Assembly: GCA_017885175.1 (NCBI GenBank)
Contig: JAFNGP010000075.1
Location: forward strand, 1 to 6,798
Direction of reading: 5' to 3'
Length of the DNA: 6,798 nucleotides
Source of the DNA: a bacterium
Lineage (GTDB): Bacteria; Krumholzibacteriota; Krumholzibacteriia; Krumholzibacteriales; Krumholzibacteriaceae
Both the position numbers and the translations under genes were made by a program. The notes under the pieces were generated by a model. It was given only the letters and a program-made list of their open reading frames with translations, was not told where the DNA came from and did no database searches. The number at the start of each line of letters is the position of its first letter. Within the stretch, counting starts at the first letter, position 1. Shown one piece after another: positions 1 through 6,039 of the stretch.

Positions 1-1219
1 CGTCGAACGGCTTGTGCGCCGTATAGAAGAAGACGCCGCGCTGGTAATCCAGCTCGACGGGCGCGATTATCTTCGCGAGATCGGGCGTATCGAGGATCTC
101 GATTCCCGTGTTCACCTTGCCGGCGTCGGCGAGCACGCGGGCGAGCTGGAAAAACCCCTTCAGATACTCGCTGTCGAGCCGATATGCGGCGAGAAGCGCC
201 GCGCGGCATTCGGGACCCTTCTCTTCGAAGCCACGCGCGATCGCGAGGGAGAAATAGAGGCCCGCGTCGTCCTTCACCGTGCCGACGAGGTCGTCATAGA
301 TGGCCACGGCCGACGCGTAGCGCCTCGCGCCGAGAGAATCCTCCGCCCGGATCATGCCCTGCCACTTCGCGGGCAGCGGGGAAACGAGAGCGTCCGGCTT
401 CGCGAGAGCTTCCCGCAGCACGTCGCCGTAGAATCTGAGGTCCATGGGAACCTGATTGTTCTGGTTCGAGAGATTCACCGTCACGATTTTCGCTTTCACG
501 TTCCGCTTGCCGAGCTCCCGGACAAACTCGAGGATCGATTTCGTTCCCGTGCGATAGCTCTGGCTCGCGAGCTTCATCGCCGGGAAATAGGAAAGATCGA
601 TGTCGACGATCGCGTTCTCGCCCTCGGCGAGCGTGAGATCGGCGAGACGCGTGATCGTGAGCGGAACCCCGGCGATCGAGCCCGTGATGAACTTCCCTTC
701 CGCCTTGAAATCGCTCACGGCCGCCGCCGGAAATCTTCTCCGCTGGATCAGAAAATTCTTGTAAACATCGACCGGATCCTCGCCGACCGGACGGATCGTG
801 GGGATGACCCAGATCACGCGCTTATACATGCCCGCCATGTACCCGAGGCTCACCGTGCCGCCGCTCTCGATAAGGGATCCGACCTCCTCGAGCGCCTTCA
901 CGTTGCGGCGCCTGAGGTGTCCCGCCGTGGTCTCCATGTCTTTCATCCGGCTCGCCGGGAAAAGGGTCATGTCGTCGGAAGGATCGATGTGCACGAGAAC
1001 CGACGCCCTCGCGTTGTTCGCCGCCCACGCCCTGAGCGCGTCGACGTTGTTTTCGACCTTGATGACCTTTTTAACGGGGTCTTTCCCGGCAACGGGGCCG
1101 CCTCCCTTTCCGCATCCCGCGCAGAGCGCGGCGATCAGGAGCGCGCTCGACGCGCCGAGGACGACGGGCCGGGTAAAACGCGGCATTTCCGCGTAGCGTA
1201 CGAAACGATTGGCGTTCAT
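1..1219 (-). CDS. Predicted lipoprotein with degenerate arginase/UPF0489-like region and TPR-like C-terminus (3' end outside window)
   Basis: The minus strand is open from an ATG at 1219 to the left edge, giving 406 visible residues and no stop, so the C-terminus is missing. The start is set by a strong Shine-Dalgarno (GGAGGAG) 5 nt upstream. A basic N-terminus and hydrophobic stretch (about residues 18-35) lead to Cys36 in the context LCAGC, a somewhat atypical lipobox; a second Met at residue 12 would give a shorter signal peptide. Residues about 58-215 contain VLVHIDPSDDM (74-84), KRVIWVIP (133-140) and AIVDIDLSYFP (203-213). These recall the order of motifs in arginase-fold UPF0489-type proteins, but the usual His/Asp metal ligands are partly replaced. 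Residues about 285-375 look like two or three helical TPR-type repeats (for example SAVAIYDDLV, GFFQLARVLADAG). Localisation in the envelope is inferred; I do not recognise the specific family and no enzymatic activity can be claimed. The gene is divergent from the propeller gene and has its own promoter. Confidence 0.82.
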   Translation of the reverse strand, partial: MNANRFVRYAEMPRFTRPVVLGASSALLIAALCAGCGKGGGPVAGKDPVKKVIKVENNVDALRAWAANNARASVLVHIDPSDDMTLFPASRMKDMETTAGHLRRRNVKALEEVGSLIESGGTVSLGYMAGMYKRVIWVIPTIRPVGEDPVDVYKNFLIQRRRFPAAAVSDFKAEGKFITGSIAGVPLTITRLADLTLAEGENAIVDIDLSYFPAMKLASQSYRTGTKSILEFVRELGKRNVKAKIVTVNLSNQNNQVPMDLRFYGDVLREALAKPDALVSPLPAKWQGMIRAEDSLGARRYASAVAIYDDLVGTVKDDAGLYFSLAIARGFEEKGPECRAALLAAYRLDSEYLKGFFQLARVLADAGKVNTGIEILDTPDLAKIIAPVELDYQRGVFFYTAHKPFD

Positions 1220-1224
1220 TGATT

Positions 1225-1231
1225 CTCCTCC
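1225..1231 (-). promoter_or_regulatory. Strong ribosome binding site for the lipoprotein gene
   Basis: The minus strand reads GGAGGAG followed by 5 nt and the ATG at 1219, a near-ideal Shine-Dalgarno. It decides the start of the lipoprotein gene over the internal Met at residue 12, and it argues that the minus strand, not the long plus-strand frame opposite it, is the coding strand. Confidence 0.85.
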
Positions 1232-1265
1232 ATCGAAGCTTCCGTTCGAAATAGCTAACCGGTAA

Positions 1266-1294
1266 ATACTAGAATAATTATCCCGCGTTGTCAA
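1266..1294 (-). promoter_or_regulatory. Sigma70-type promoter for the lipoprotein gene
   Basis: On the minus strand there is a perfect -35 box TTGACA (1289-1294), a 17-nt spacer, and a -10 box TAGTAT (1266-1271, four of six consensus bases). The surroundings are AT-rich in an otherwise GC-rich window. Transcription would start near 1259, giving a leader of about 40 nt that contains the GGAGGAG ribosome binding site. Confidence 0.75.
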
Positions 1295-1322
1295 ACGAAG
1301 CGATACCGCGGAGGCGCCCGCC

Positions 1323-1349
1323 TTGCAGACCCGGCGAACCGCATTTAAT
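1323..1349 (+). promoter_or_regulatory. Weak candidate promoter for the propeller gene
   Basis: TTTAAT at 1344-1349 matches five of six -10 consensus bases. TTGCAG at 1323-1328 could act as -35, but the spacer is only 15 nt. Its place in the divergent intergenic region, about 85 nt before the chosen ATG, is sensible. The match is modest and may be chance. Confidence 0.28.
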
Positions 1350-1361
1350 GCTTCTGGCGCC

Positions 1362-1377
1362 GTATCGCACGTGATAC
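1362..1377. promoter_or_regulatory. 16-bp inverted repeat, possible operator
   Basis: GTATC and GATAC form 5-bp inverted arms around a 6-nt centre GCACGT. The site lies just downstream of the candidate plus-strand -10 box, where a repressor could act on the propeller gene. A further single GATAC half-site occurs near 1303. No known operator is recognised and short palindromes arise by chance, so this is tentative. Confidence 0.25.
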
Positions 1378-1420
1378 CATCCGTTCGAGAATTCTTCCCG
1401 CATACTCGATTATTCAGACA

Positions 1421-1427
1421 GGGGGGG
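1421..1427 (+). promoter_or_regulatory. Seven-G tract in the ribosome binding region of the propeller gene
   Basis: Seven consecutive G lie 6 nt before the ATG at 1434 and are the only purine-rich element at Shine-Dalgarno distance, so they probably serve as a poor ribosome binding site. There is no GGAGG-type motif, unlike the lipoprotein gene and apgM. Confidence 0.45.
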
Positions 1428-1433
1428 CGAGCG

Positions 1434-3419
1434 ATGACGAGAAACGGCCGAATCGTTTTCATGCTTTTCGCCGTTGCGGCGATCGCGGCGGCGCCGTCGC
1501 CGCGCGCCGATTGGGTGAGCGACGGAATCGCCGTCTGCACCATGCCCAACACTCAGGACACTCCCGCGACCGCCTCGGACGACGCGGGAGGGGCGATCGT
1601 CGTGTGGCGCGATCTCAGGGCCGGCGTCAATACCGATATCTGGGCCCAGCGGGTCGACGGAGCCGGAGCCGCCCTGTGGCTCGCGGACGGCATGCCGGTG
1701 TGCACGGCCAACAATACCCAGTCGTCCCCGCTCGTCGTCCCCGACGGCTCGGGGGGAGCGATCGTCGCATGGCAGGATTTCCGCAGCAACAACACGCTCG
1801 ATATCTACGCGCAAAGAGTCAATTCCTCCGGCTATATCCAATGGACCGCCCAGGGTGTGGCCGTCTGCGCGGGAAAGATCGGTCTCACGCTGGGCCAGAT
1901 CATTCCAGACGGGGTTGGCGGCGCCATCATCGCGTGGTCGGATCGCCGCAACGCCACGAACGACATCTTCGCCCAGAGAATCGACGCGTCCGGCGCGATC
2001 CAGTGGACGGCGAACGGCGTGAGCGTCTGCGCGGCGGCGCTTTCCCAGGTGTTGCCCTCCCTCGCGTCGGACGGATCCGGCGGCGCGATCGTCGCGTGGC
2101 AGGACAATCGCAACGGCCTCAACGATATCTACGCCCAGAGGATCGACGCGGCCGGCGCGGCCCAATGGACGGCGGACGGCGTCGTCGTCTGCGCCGCCGC
2201 CCAGCAGCAGATTGGAGCCCAGGTCATCCCGGACGGCGGGGGAGGCGCGATCGTCGCCTGGAACGATCGCCGCAACACGGTGGACTACGACGTGTACGCT
2301 CAGCGGGTCAACTCGAGCGGCGCTCCCCAGTGGACCGCGAACGGCGTCATCGTCTCCGCGACGTCGTATAGCCAGACGAGCTGCCGGCTCGTTCCGGGCG
2401 GCGCGGGGGAAGCGATCGTCGCATGGATCGATACCCGCACCGGCAACATCGAGGACGTCTACGCCCAGAAGCTCAGCTCGAGCGGAGCCGCGCAGTGGAC
2501 GGCGAACGGCGTGGCCGTCTGCGCCGCCGCCGAAAGCCAGGTCAACGTCCAGCTCGTCCAAAGCGTATCGGGAGGGGCCGTCGCCGTATGGGAGGACGAG
2601 CGAAGCGGCGCCGCCCTATGGGACGTGTATGCCCAGAGGATCAATGCGGACGGTTCCATGGCGTGGACGACGAACGGCGTGGCCGCATGCCAGGCCGCCG
2701 CGAACCAGACGACTCCCCAGCTCGCCCCCGACGGCGTGGGGGGCGCCGTCATCGCGTGGAAGGACGATCGCAACGCCAGCTCCGATATCTACGCCCAGAG
2801 GGTCGACGCCGCGGGGCACACGGTCGTGGCCACGCTGTTGCAGAGCTATTCGGCGGCCGCGAGCGGGGCGGAGGCCATAATCGAATGGACGCTTTCCGGG
2901 GCGGCGGCGGATATCGAATTCCATATCCTGCGCGCGCGGGCGGCGCCGGACGCGTTCGTCGAAATCGCCTCCGGCGCGCTCTCCGGAGTTCCCGGAAGCC
3001 CGCTCTCGGGAAACGGAACGGAATTTTCGTTCACCGACGAAACCTGCGAGCCCGGGGCGACGTACCGCTACCGCGTCGACGCGCGCGAAGGCGGCGAGCG
3101 AATGACGCTCTTCGAGACGGGACCGGTGGCGATTCCGGCGGCGCCGACGGCGCTTTACCAGAATCGGCCCAATCCGTTCAATCCGTCGACGACGATCCGG
3201 TATTTCACGAGCGGCGAATGCGACGTCTCGCTCGAGGTGTACGATATCACCGGAAGCCTGGTTCGCCGGCTCGAAAGCGGCCGCGCCGGCGCGGGGATGC
3301 ACGCCGTCGAATGGAACGGGCTCGACGAGCGGGGAAACCGCTCGAGCGCCGGCGTATATTTCTACCGGCTCAGGGCCGGCAAGGATACGCTCTCTCGCAA
3401 GATGATTCTCGTCCGCTAA
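1434..3419 (+). CDS. Secreted eight-repeat (probable beta-propeller) protein with C-terminal sorting / FlgD-Ig-like domain
   Basis: The product is 661 residues. The chosen ATG gives a clear Sec signal peptide: basic MTRNGR, hydrophobic residues 7-20, and a probable cleavage after PSPRA (residue 25). An in-frame TTG at 1323 would add 37 uncharacteristic residues and overlap the candidate promoter. Residues 27 to about 463 are eight repeats of 54-56 residues following W-x-x-x-G-x-x-x-C, then D-G-x-G-G-A-I-V-A-W-x-D-x-R and D-I-Y-A-Q-R. Eight such beta-rich units suggest an eight-bladed propeller, which is an inference. Residues about 464-570 resemble a fibronectin-III-like beta-sandwich. The end (about 575-661) has the hallmark NPFNPSTTIRY (from Asn580), W627-N-G and G640-VYFYR, as in T9SS type A sorting / FlgD-Ig-like domains. 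The protein is therefore probably exported and cell-surface or secreted; its ligand is unknown. apgM follows after 19 nt, suggesting co-transcription. Confidence 0.88.
   Translation: MTRNGRIVFMLFAVAAIAAAPSPRADWVSDGIAVCTMPNTQDTPATASDDAGGAIVVWRDLRAGVNTDIWAQRVDGAGAALWLADGMPVCTANNTQSSPLVVPDGSGGAIVAWQDFRSNNTLDIYAQRVNSSGYIQWTAQGVAVCAGKIGLTLGQIIPDGVGGAIIAWSDRRNATNDIFAQRIDASGAIQWTANGVSVCAAALSQVLPSLASDGSGGAIVAWQDNRNGLNDIYAQRIDAAGAAQWTADGVVVCAAAQQQIGAQVIPDGGGGAIVAWNDRRNTVDYDVYAQRVNSSGAPQWTANGVIVSATSYSQTSCRLVPGGAGEAIVAWIDTRTGNIEDVYAQKLSSSGAAQWTANGVAVCAAAESQVNVQLVQSVSGGAVAVWEDERSGAALWDVYAQRINADGSMAWTTNGVAACQAAANQTTPQLAPDGVGGAVIAWKDDRNASSDIYAQRVDAAGHTVVATLLQSYSAAASGAEAIIEWTLSGAAADIEFHILRARAAPDAFVEIASGALSGVPGSPLSGNGTEFSFTDETCEPGATYRYRVDAREGGERMTLFETGPVAIPAAPTALYQNRPNPFNPSTTIRYFTSGECDVSLEVYDITGSLVRRLESGRAGAGMHAVEWNGLDERGNRSSAGVYFYRLRAGKDTLSRKMILVR
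1512..2825 (+). repeat. Eight in-frame tandem repeats of 162-168 bp
   Basis: Repeat units, defined by their leading Trp codon, begin at 1512, 1677, 1842, 2004, 2166, 2331, 2496 and 2664. They measure 165, 165, 162, 162, 165, 165 and 168 bp, and the last is about 162 bp. The units are related in protein and partly in DNA: the string gatatctacgcccagag recurs nearly unchanged in several of them, and gcgatcgtcgc-tgg in most. This points to expansion by duplication within the gene followed by divergence. Confidence 0.9.
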
Positions 3420-3427
3420 CCCAGAAA

Positions 3428-3432
3428 GGGAG
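3428..3432 (+). promoter_or_regulatory. Ribosome binding site of apgM
   Basis: GGGAG, within AAAGGGAG, sits 6 nt before the ATG at 3439 and lies wholly in the 19-nt gap after the propeller stop codon. It fixes the apgM start. There is no room for a terminator in the gap. Confidence 0.75.
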
Positions 3433-3438
3433 CATGCG

Positions 3439-4644
3439 ATGCTGCGCCACCTTCTCCGCCGGAACGACGCGAAGATCATTCTCCTGGTCATGGACGGGCT
3501 CGGGGACATCCGGACCGCGGAATTCCCTAAAACGCCGCTCGAGGCGGCTCGAAAGCCGAATCTCGACGCCCTCGCGCGCGAGGGGCTCTGCGGGAGGAGC
3601 CAGCCCATATCGTACGGCGTCACGCCGGGGAGCGGACCCGCGCATTTCGCGCTTTTCGGATACGATCCGCTCGCGGGCGAGAACGACGTCGGACGCGGCG
3701 TGCTCGAGGTGCTCGGCACGGGCTACGAGCTCGAGCGGGACGACATCGCCATCCGGGGAAACTTCGCGACGATCGACTCGAACGGCATCCTCACCGACCG
3801 GCGGGCGGGACGCATTCCCCACGAGGACTGCATCCGCCTCTGCGCGAAGCTCCAGGACCGGATCGCGGAAATCGAAGGCGCGAAGATCGTCATCATGCCG
3901 GTGCGCGAATATCGCTTCGGGGTCGTCCTGAGCGGCATCCGGCTCTCTCCCGAGGTCGAGGAGACCGACCCGCAGCTCACGGGCAAGGCGCCGCTCGCGC
4001 CCGTCGCGCGGACGCCCGAGGCGAAGCGGACGGCCGGAATCATCGCGAAGCTCGTCGATCAGTGCAACGCGATTCTCGCCGGCGAGAAGAGGGCGAACGC
4101 CGTTCTCATGCGCGGCATTTCGCGGAAGCCCTCGATCGAAACGCTGCAGGAGAGGACGCTGCTCCGGCCGGCCGCCGTCGCCGCCTATCCCCTCTACCGC
4201 GGCGTGGCGAAGCTCTGCGGCATGGATCTCGTCGACACGGGTTTCTCGATCAGGGAGGAGTTCGAGACGGTCCGTTCCGTGTACGGGAAGGACTACGACT
4301 TCTTCTTCATACACGTCAAGAAGACCGATTCGTTCGGCGAGGACGGCAACTTCGAAGGAAAAGCGAAGGTCATCGAGGAGGTCGACGCGAACCTTCCGCT
4401 CCTTCTCGATCTCAAGCCCGACGTGATCGTCGTGACGGGGGATCATTCGACGCCATGCGCCCTCAAGGCCCACTCGTGGCACCCGGTGCCGTTTCTCATC
4501 CATTCAAAGGCGTGCGGAATCGACAACGCTCGAGCCTTCACCGAGAGCGAATGCGACCGGGGAGGCCTCGGGGTGTTCCCCGCGACCGCGATCATGACTC
4601 TCGCGCTCGCGAACGCGGGAAAGCTCAAGAAGCACGGGGCTTGA
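3439..4644 (+). CDS. apgM: 2,3-bisphosphoglycerate-independent phosphoglycerate mutase, archaeal/bacterial ApgM type
   Basis: The enzyme interconverts 3- and 2-phosphoglycerate in cytoplasmic glycolysis and gluconeogenesis. It belongs to the alkaline phosphatase superfamily, uses a phosphoserine intermediate and needs divalent metal. The 401 residues match the family length of about 400. Visible motifs are VMDGLGD (Asp19, metal), PLEAARKPNLDALA (33-46), TPGSGPAHFALFGYDP with the probable catalytic Ser65, the H-V-K-K-T-D segment (His292, Asp297), TGDHSTP (Asp335, His336) and HSWHPVP (His345, His348). The C-terminus ends in a typical FPATAIMTLALANAG-like segment. Position 301 is Glu where many relatives have the His of a GHDG motif; see findings. 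It follows the propeller gene by 19 nt, and its last 20 bp overlap the end of the convergent MBL-fold gene. The family assignment is firm; the coupling to a secreted protein gene is only positional. Confidence 0.95.
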   Translation: MLRHLLRRNDAKIILLVMDGLGDIRTAEFPKTPLEAARKPNLDALAREGLCGRSQPISYGVTPGSGPAHFALFGYDPLAGENDVGRGVLEVLGTGYELERDDIAIRGNFATIDSNGILTDRRAGRIPHEDCIRLCAKLQDRIAEIEGAKIVIMPVREYRFGVVLSGIRLSPEVEETDPQLTGKAPLAPVARTPEAKRTAGIIAKLVDQCNAILAGEKRANAVLMRGISRKPSIETLQERTLLRPAAVAAYPLYRGVAKLCGMDLVDTGFSIREEFETVRSVYGKDYDFFFIHVKKTDSFGEDGNFEGKAKVIEEVDANLPLLLDLKPDVIVVTGDHSTPCALKAHSWHPVPFLIHSKACGIDNARAFTESECDRGGLGVFPATAIMTLALANAGKLKKHGA

Positions 4645-6031
4645 TACGAAACGTCGACGCAAGCTTTTCCAGGTACGCCAGATTCTCGAGCGCGCCTTTC
4701 CGGTCGCCGCCGGCGTCCGCGACGAGCCTGATTGAATAGATCTTGTCGCCGCGAATGACGAGTGTCCACGTCCAAACGCCCCTCCCCGGAATTCCCGCGG
4801 CGCTCTTGAGGGCCCAGCTTCCGTACGAGGCGATCGCCTTCTCGCCGCCGACGTCGATCCGTTTCGATCCTTCGATCTTCATATCGACGTTTCCGGTCTT
4901 GGAATATCGCGCGACCACGTCCGCGACGTCCTGCACGATCACCTCGCGGCTCGACGTCACCTTCCACTGCGTGTCGATCTCGAGGGACCCTTCCTTCAGC
5001 TCCGCCGCCCAACGGATGAAGCCGAGCTTCGCGGTGCCTCCGCCGTCCGCGATCTGGAACTCGGCCGGCAGATCGATGGCGAAATCGGGCTGCACGACGC
5101 GCATCATCTCGCGCCGGTACACGGCCTGCACGTTGAACGGAAGAAGGTTGGGCTGGAGATACGTCTCGGCGCCCGGGATGACGATCGTGGAAACCGCCTG
5201 CTCCAGCGGCACCATCTTCCGGATATCCTGCTCGCACTGATTCCGGATCGTCGCGATGTATCTCGATTCGGCCGCCAGCTCCGCGGCGCCGCACACCTTA
5301 CCCTGTCCCGGAACGACGTACGCGAACTTCGAGGCGCGGAGCCGGTCGCGCGCCGCGATCCATTTGTCGAAATCGGCGCCCGGATCTCCCATGTTCGGAT
5401 GATAGCCGTTGCTCAAGAGACCGCCGACGAACGCGACCTTGTCCTTCGGAACGATCACGACGCAGTCGCCCGCCGTATGCGCGGGACCGAAATAGCGGAG
5501 CGCGACCTTCACGCCACCGAGATCGATTTCCGTTTCGTCGCCGAAGGTCGTATCCGGAGCCGTGATCCGCACGTCCCGGAGCAGCTCGTAGACGTCCGCG
5601 CTGCGTTCCTTGTAGAACTCGAGATAGGCGGGAGAATACTTCAAAAGCGCGTCGCGCGTTTCGGGACGCGCCACGATGACGGCCCCCTGCGCCTTGAAGA
5701 CCATGTTTCCCCACGAGTGATCGGGATGGTAGTGCGTATTCACCACGTACCTGATCGGCGCGCTCGTGACGGACCGGATCGCCTTGAGGAGGTCGTTCGC
5801 GAGCTGCGGCGTGTATCGGGCGTCGATCACGAGGACGCCGTCGTCCCCCGCGACGAAGCCGCTGTTCGCGCCGAGACCTTCGGCCGCCGTCGGCCCGCTC
5901 GCGACCATCGCGTAAACCCTGTCGGTCAGCTTCACGAGACCCGTCGCGTCCGGGCTCTTCTTTGCGCAGCCGGCGGCGACGAGCGTGCCGACCAGGATGA
6001 GCGGGAAGATAAGCGCCTTAATCCGTTTCAT
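4625..6031 (-). CDS. Metallo-beta-lactamase-fold lipoprotein with extra C-terminal domain and altered metal site
   Basis: The product is 468 residues. It begins with MKRIK, a hydrophobic stretch and a lipobox LVAAGC (Cys22), so it should be an envelope lipoprotein. Residues about 33-245 form an MBL-fold hydrolase domain with THYHPDH (His100, His102, Asp104, His105) and GPAHTAGD (His185). The usual bridging Asp (GD in the family) is Gly204, and the last ligand His of the usual PGHG motif is Gln243 in PGQG, so a normal di-zinc site is unlikely. Residues about 315-468 form a separate alpha/beta domain (FAIDLPAEFQI, GDKIYSIRLV, a final helix) that loosely resembles PsbP/DUF1795-type domains; this is tentative. 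The ATG at 6031 lies 8 nt after the upstream stop. A GTG at 6037 would add two residues and has better spacing to AAGG/GGAGG inside the end of the upstream gene. The substrate is unknown. The gene is translated in tandem with the glycosyltransferase gene. Confidence 0.87.
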   Translation of the reverse strand: MKRIKALIFPLILVGTLVAAGCAKKSPDATGLVKLTDRVYAMVASGPTAAEGLGANSGFVAGDDGVLVIDARYTPQLANDLLKAIRSVTSAPIRYVVNTHYHPDHSWGNMVFKAQGAVIVARPETRDALLKYSPAYLEFYKERSADVYELLRDVRITAPDTTFGDETEIDLGGVKVALRYFGPAHTAGDCVVIVPKDKVAFVGGLLSNGYHPNMGDPGADFDKWIAARDRLRASKFAYVVPGQGKVCGAAELAAESRYIATIRNQCEQDIRKMVPLEQAVSTIVIPGAETYLQPNLLPFNVQAVYRREMMRVVQPDFAIDLPAEFQIADGGGTAKLGFIRWAAELKEGSLEIDTQWKVTSSREVIVQDVADVVARYSKTGNVDMKIEGSKRIDVGGEKAIASYGSWALKSAAGIPGRGVWTWTLVIRGDKIYSIRLVADAGGDRKGALENLAYLEKLASTFRIKPRAS

Positions 6032-6039
6032 AAACACCG

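Noticed and set aside
14..1222. Long plus-strand open frame (402 codons) opposite the left lipoprotein
   Set aside because: The translation is Arg/Glu/Asp-rich with no recognisable domain and no ribosome binding site. The minus strand has a strong ribosome binding site, promoter, signal peptide and plausible domains, so this is an antisense shadow of GC-rich codon use.
1235..1242. 8-bp perfect palindrome GAAGCTTC in the lipoprotein leader
   Set aside because: It is short, has no partner site and lies between promoter and ribosome binding site without other support; chance is sufficient.
1323..1433. TTG start at 1323 for the propeller protein
   Set aside because: It would bury the signal peptide behind 37 residues, and this DNA contains the candidate promoter and inverted repeat. 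ATG 1434 gives a standard signal peptide.
1410..2561. Minus-strand open frame of 383 codons inside the propeller gene
   Set aside because: It is a repetitive Arg/Asp-rich shadow that merely mirrors the tandem repeats of the plus-strand gene.
2423..3931. Plus-strand open frame of 502 codons spanning the propeller end and apgM start
   Set aside because: It runs out of frame across two well supported genes and is almost pure Arg-rich sequence.
3370..4503. Minus-strand open frame of 377 codons opposite apgM
   Set aside because: apgM on the plus strand has clear catalytic motifs. The antisense translation has none and no credible start signal.
4645..4745. Possible terminator hairpins after apgM (gtcgcc-gccggc-like GC-rich stretches)
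   Set aside because: The stems are imperfect, lie within the MBL-fold coding sequence and lack a U tract.
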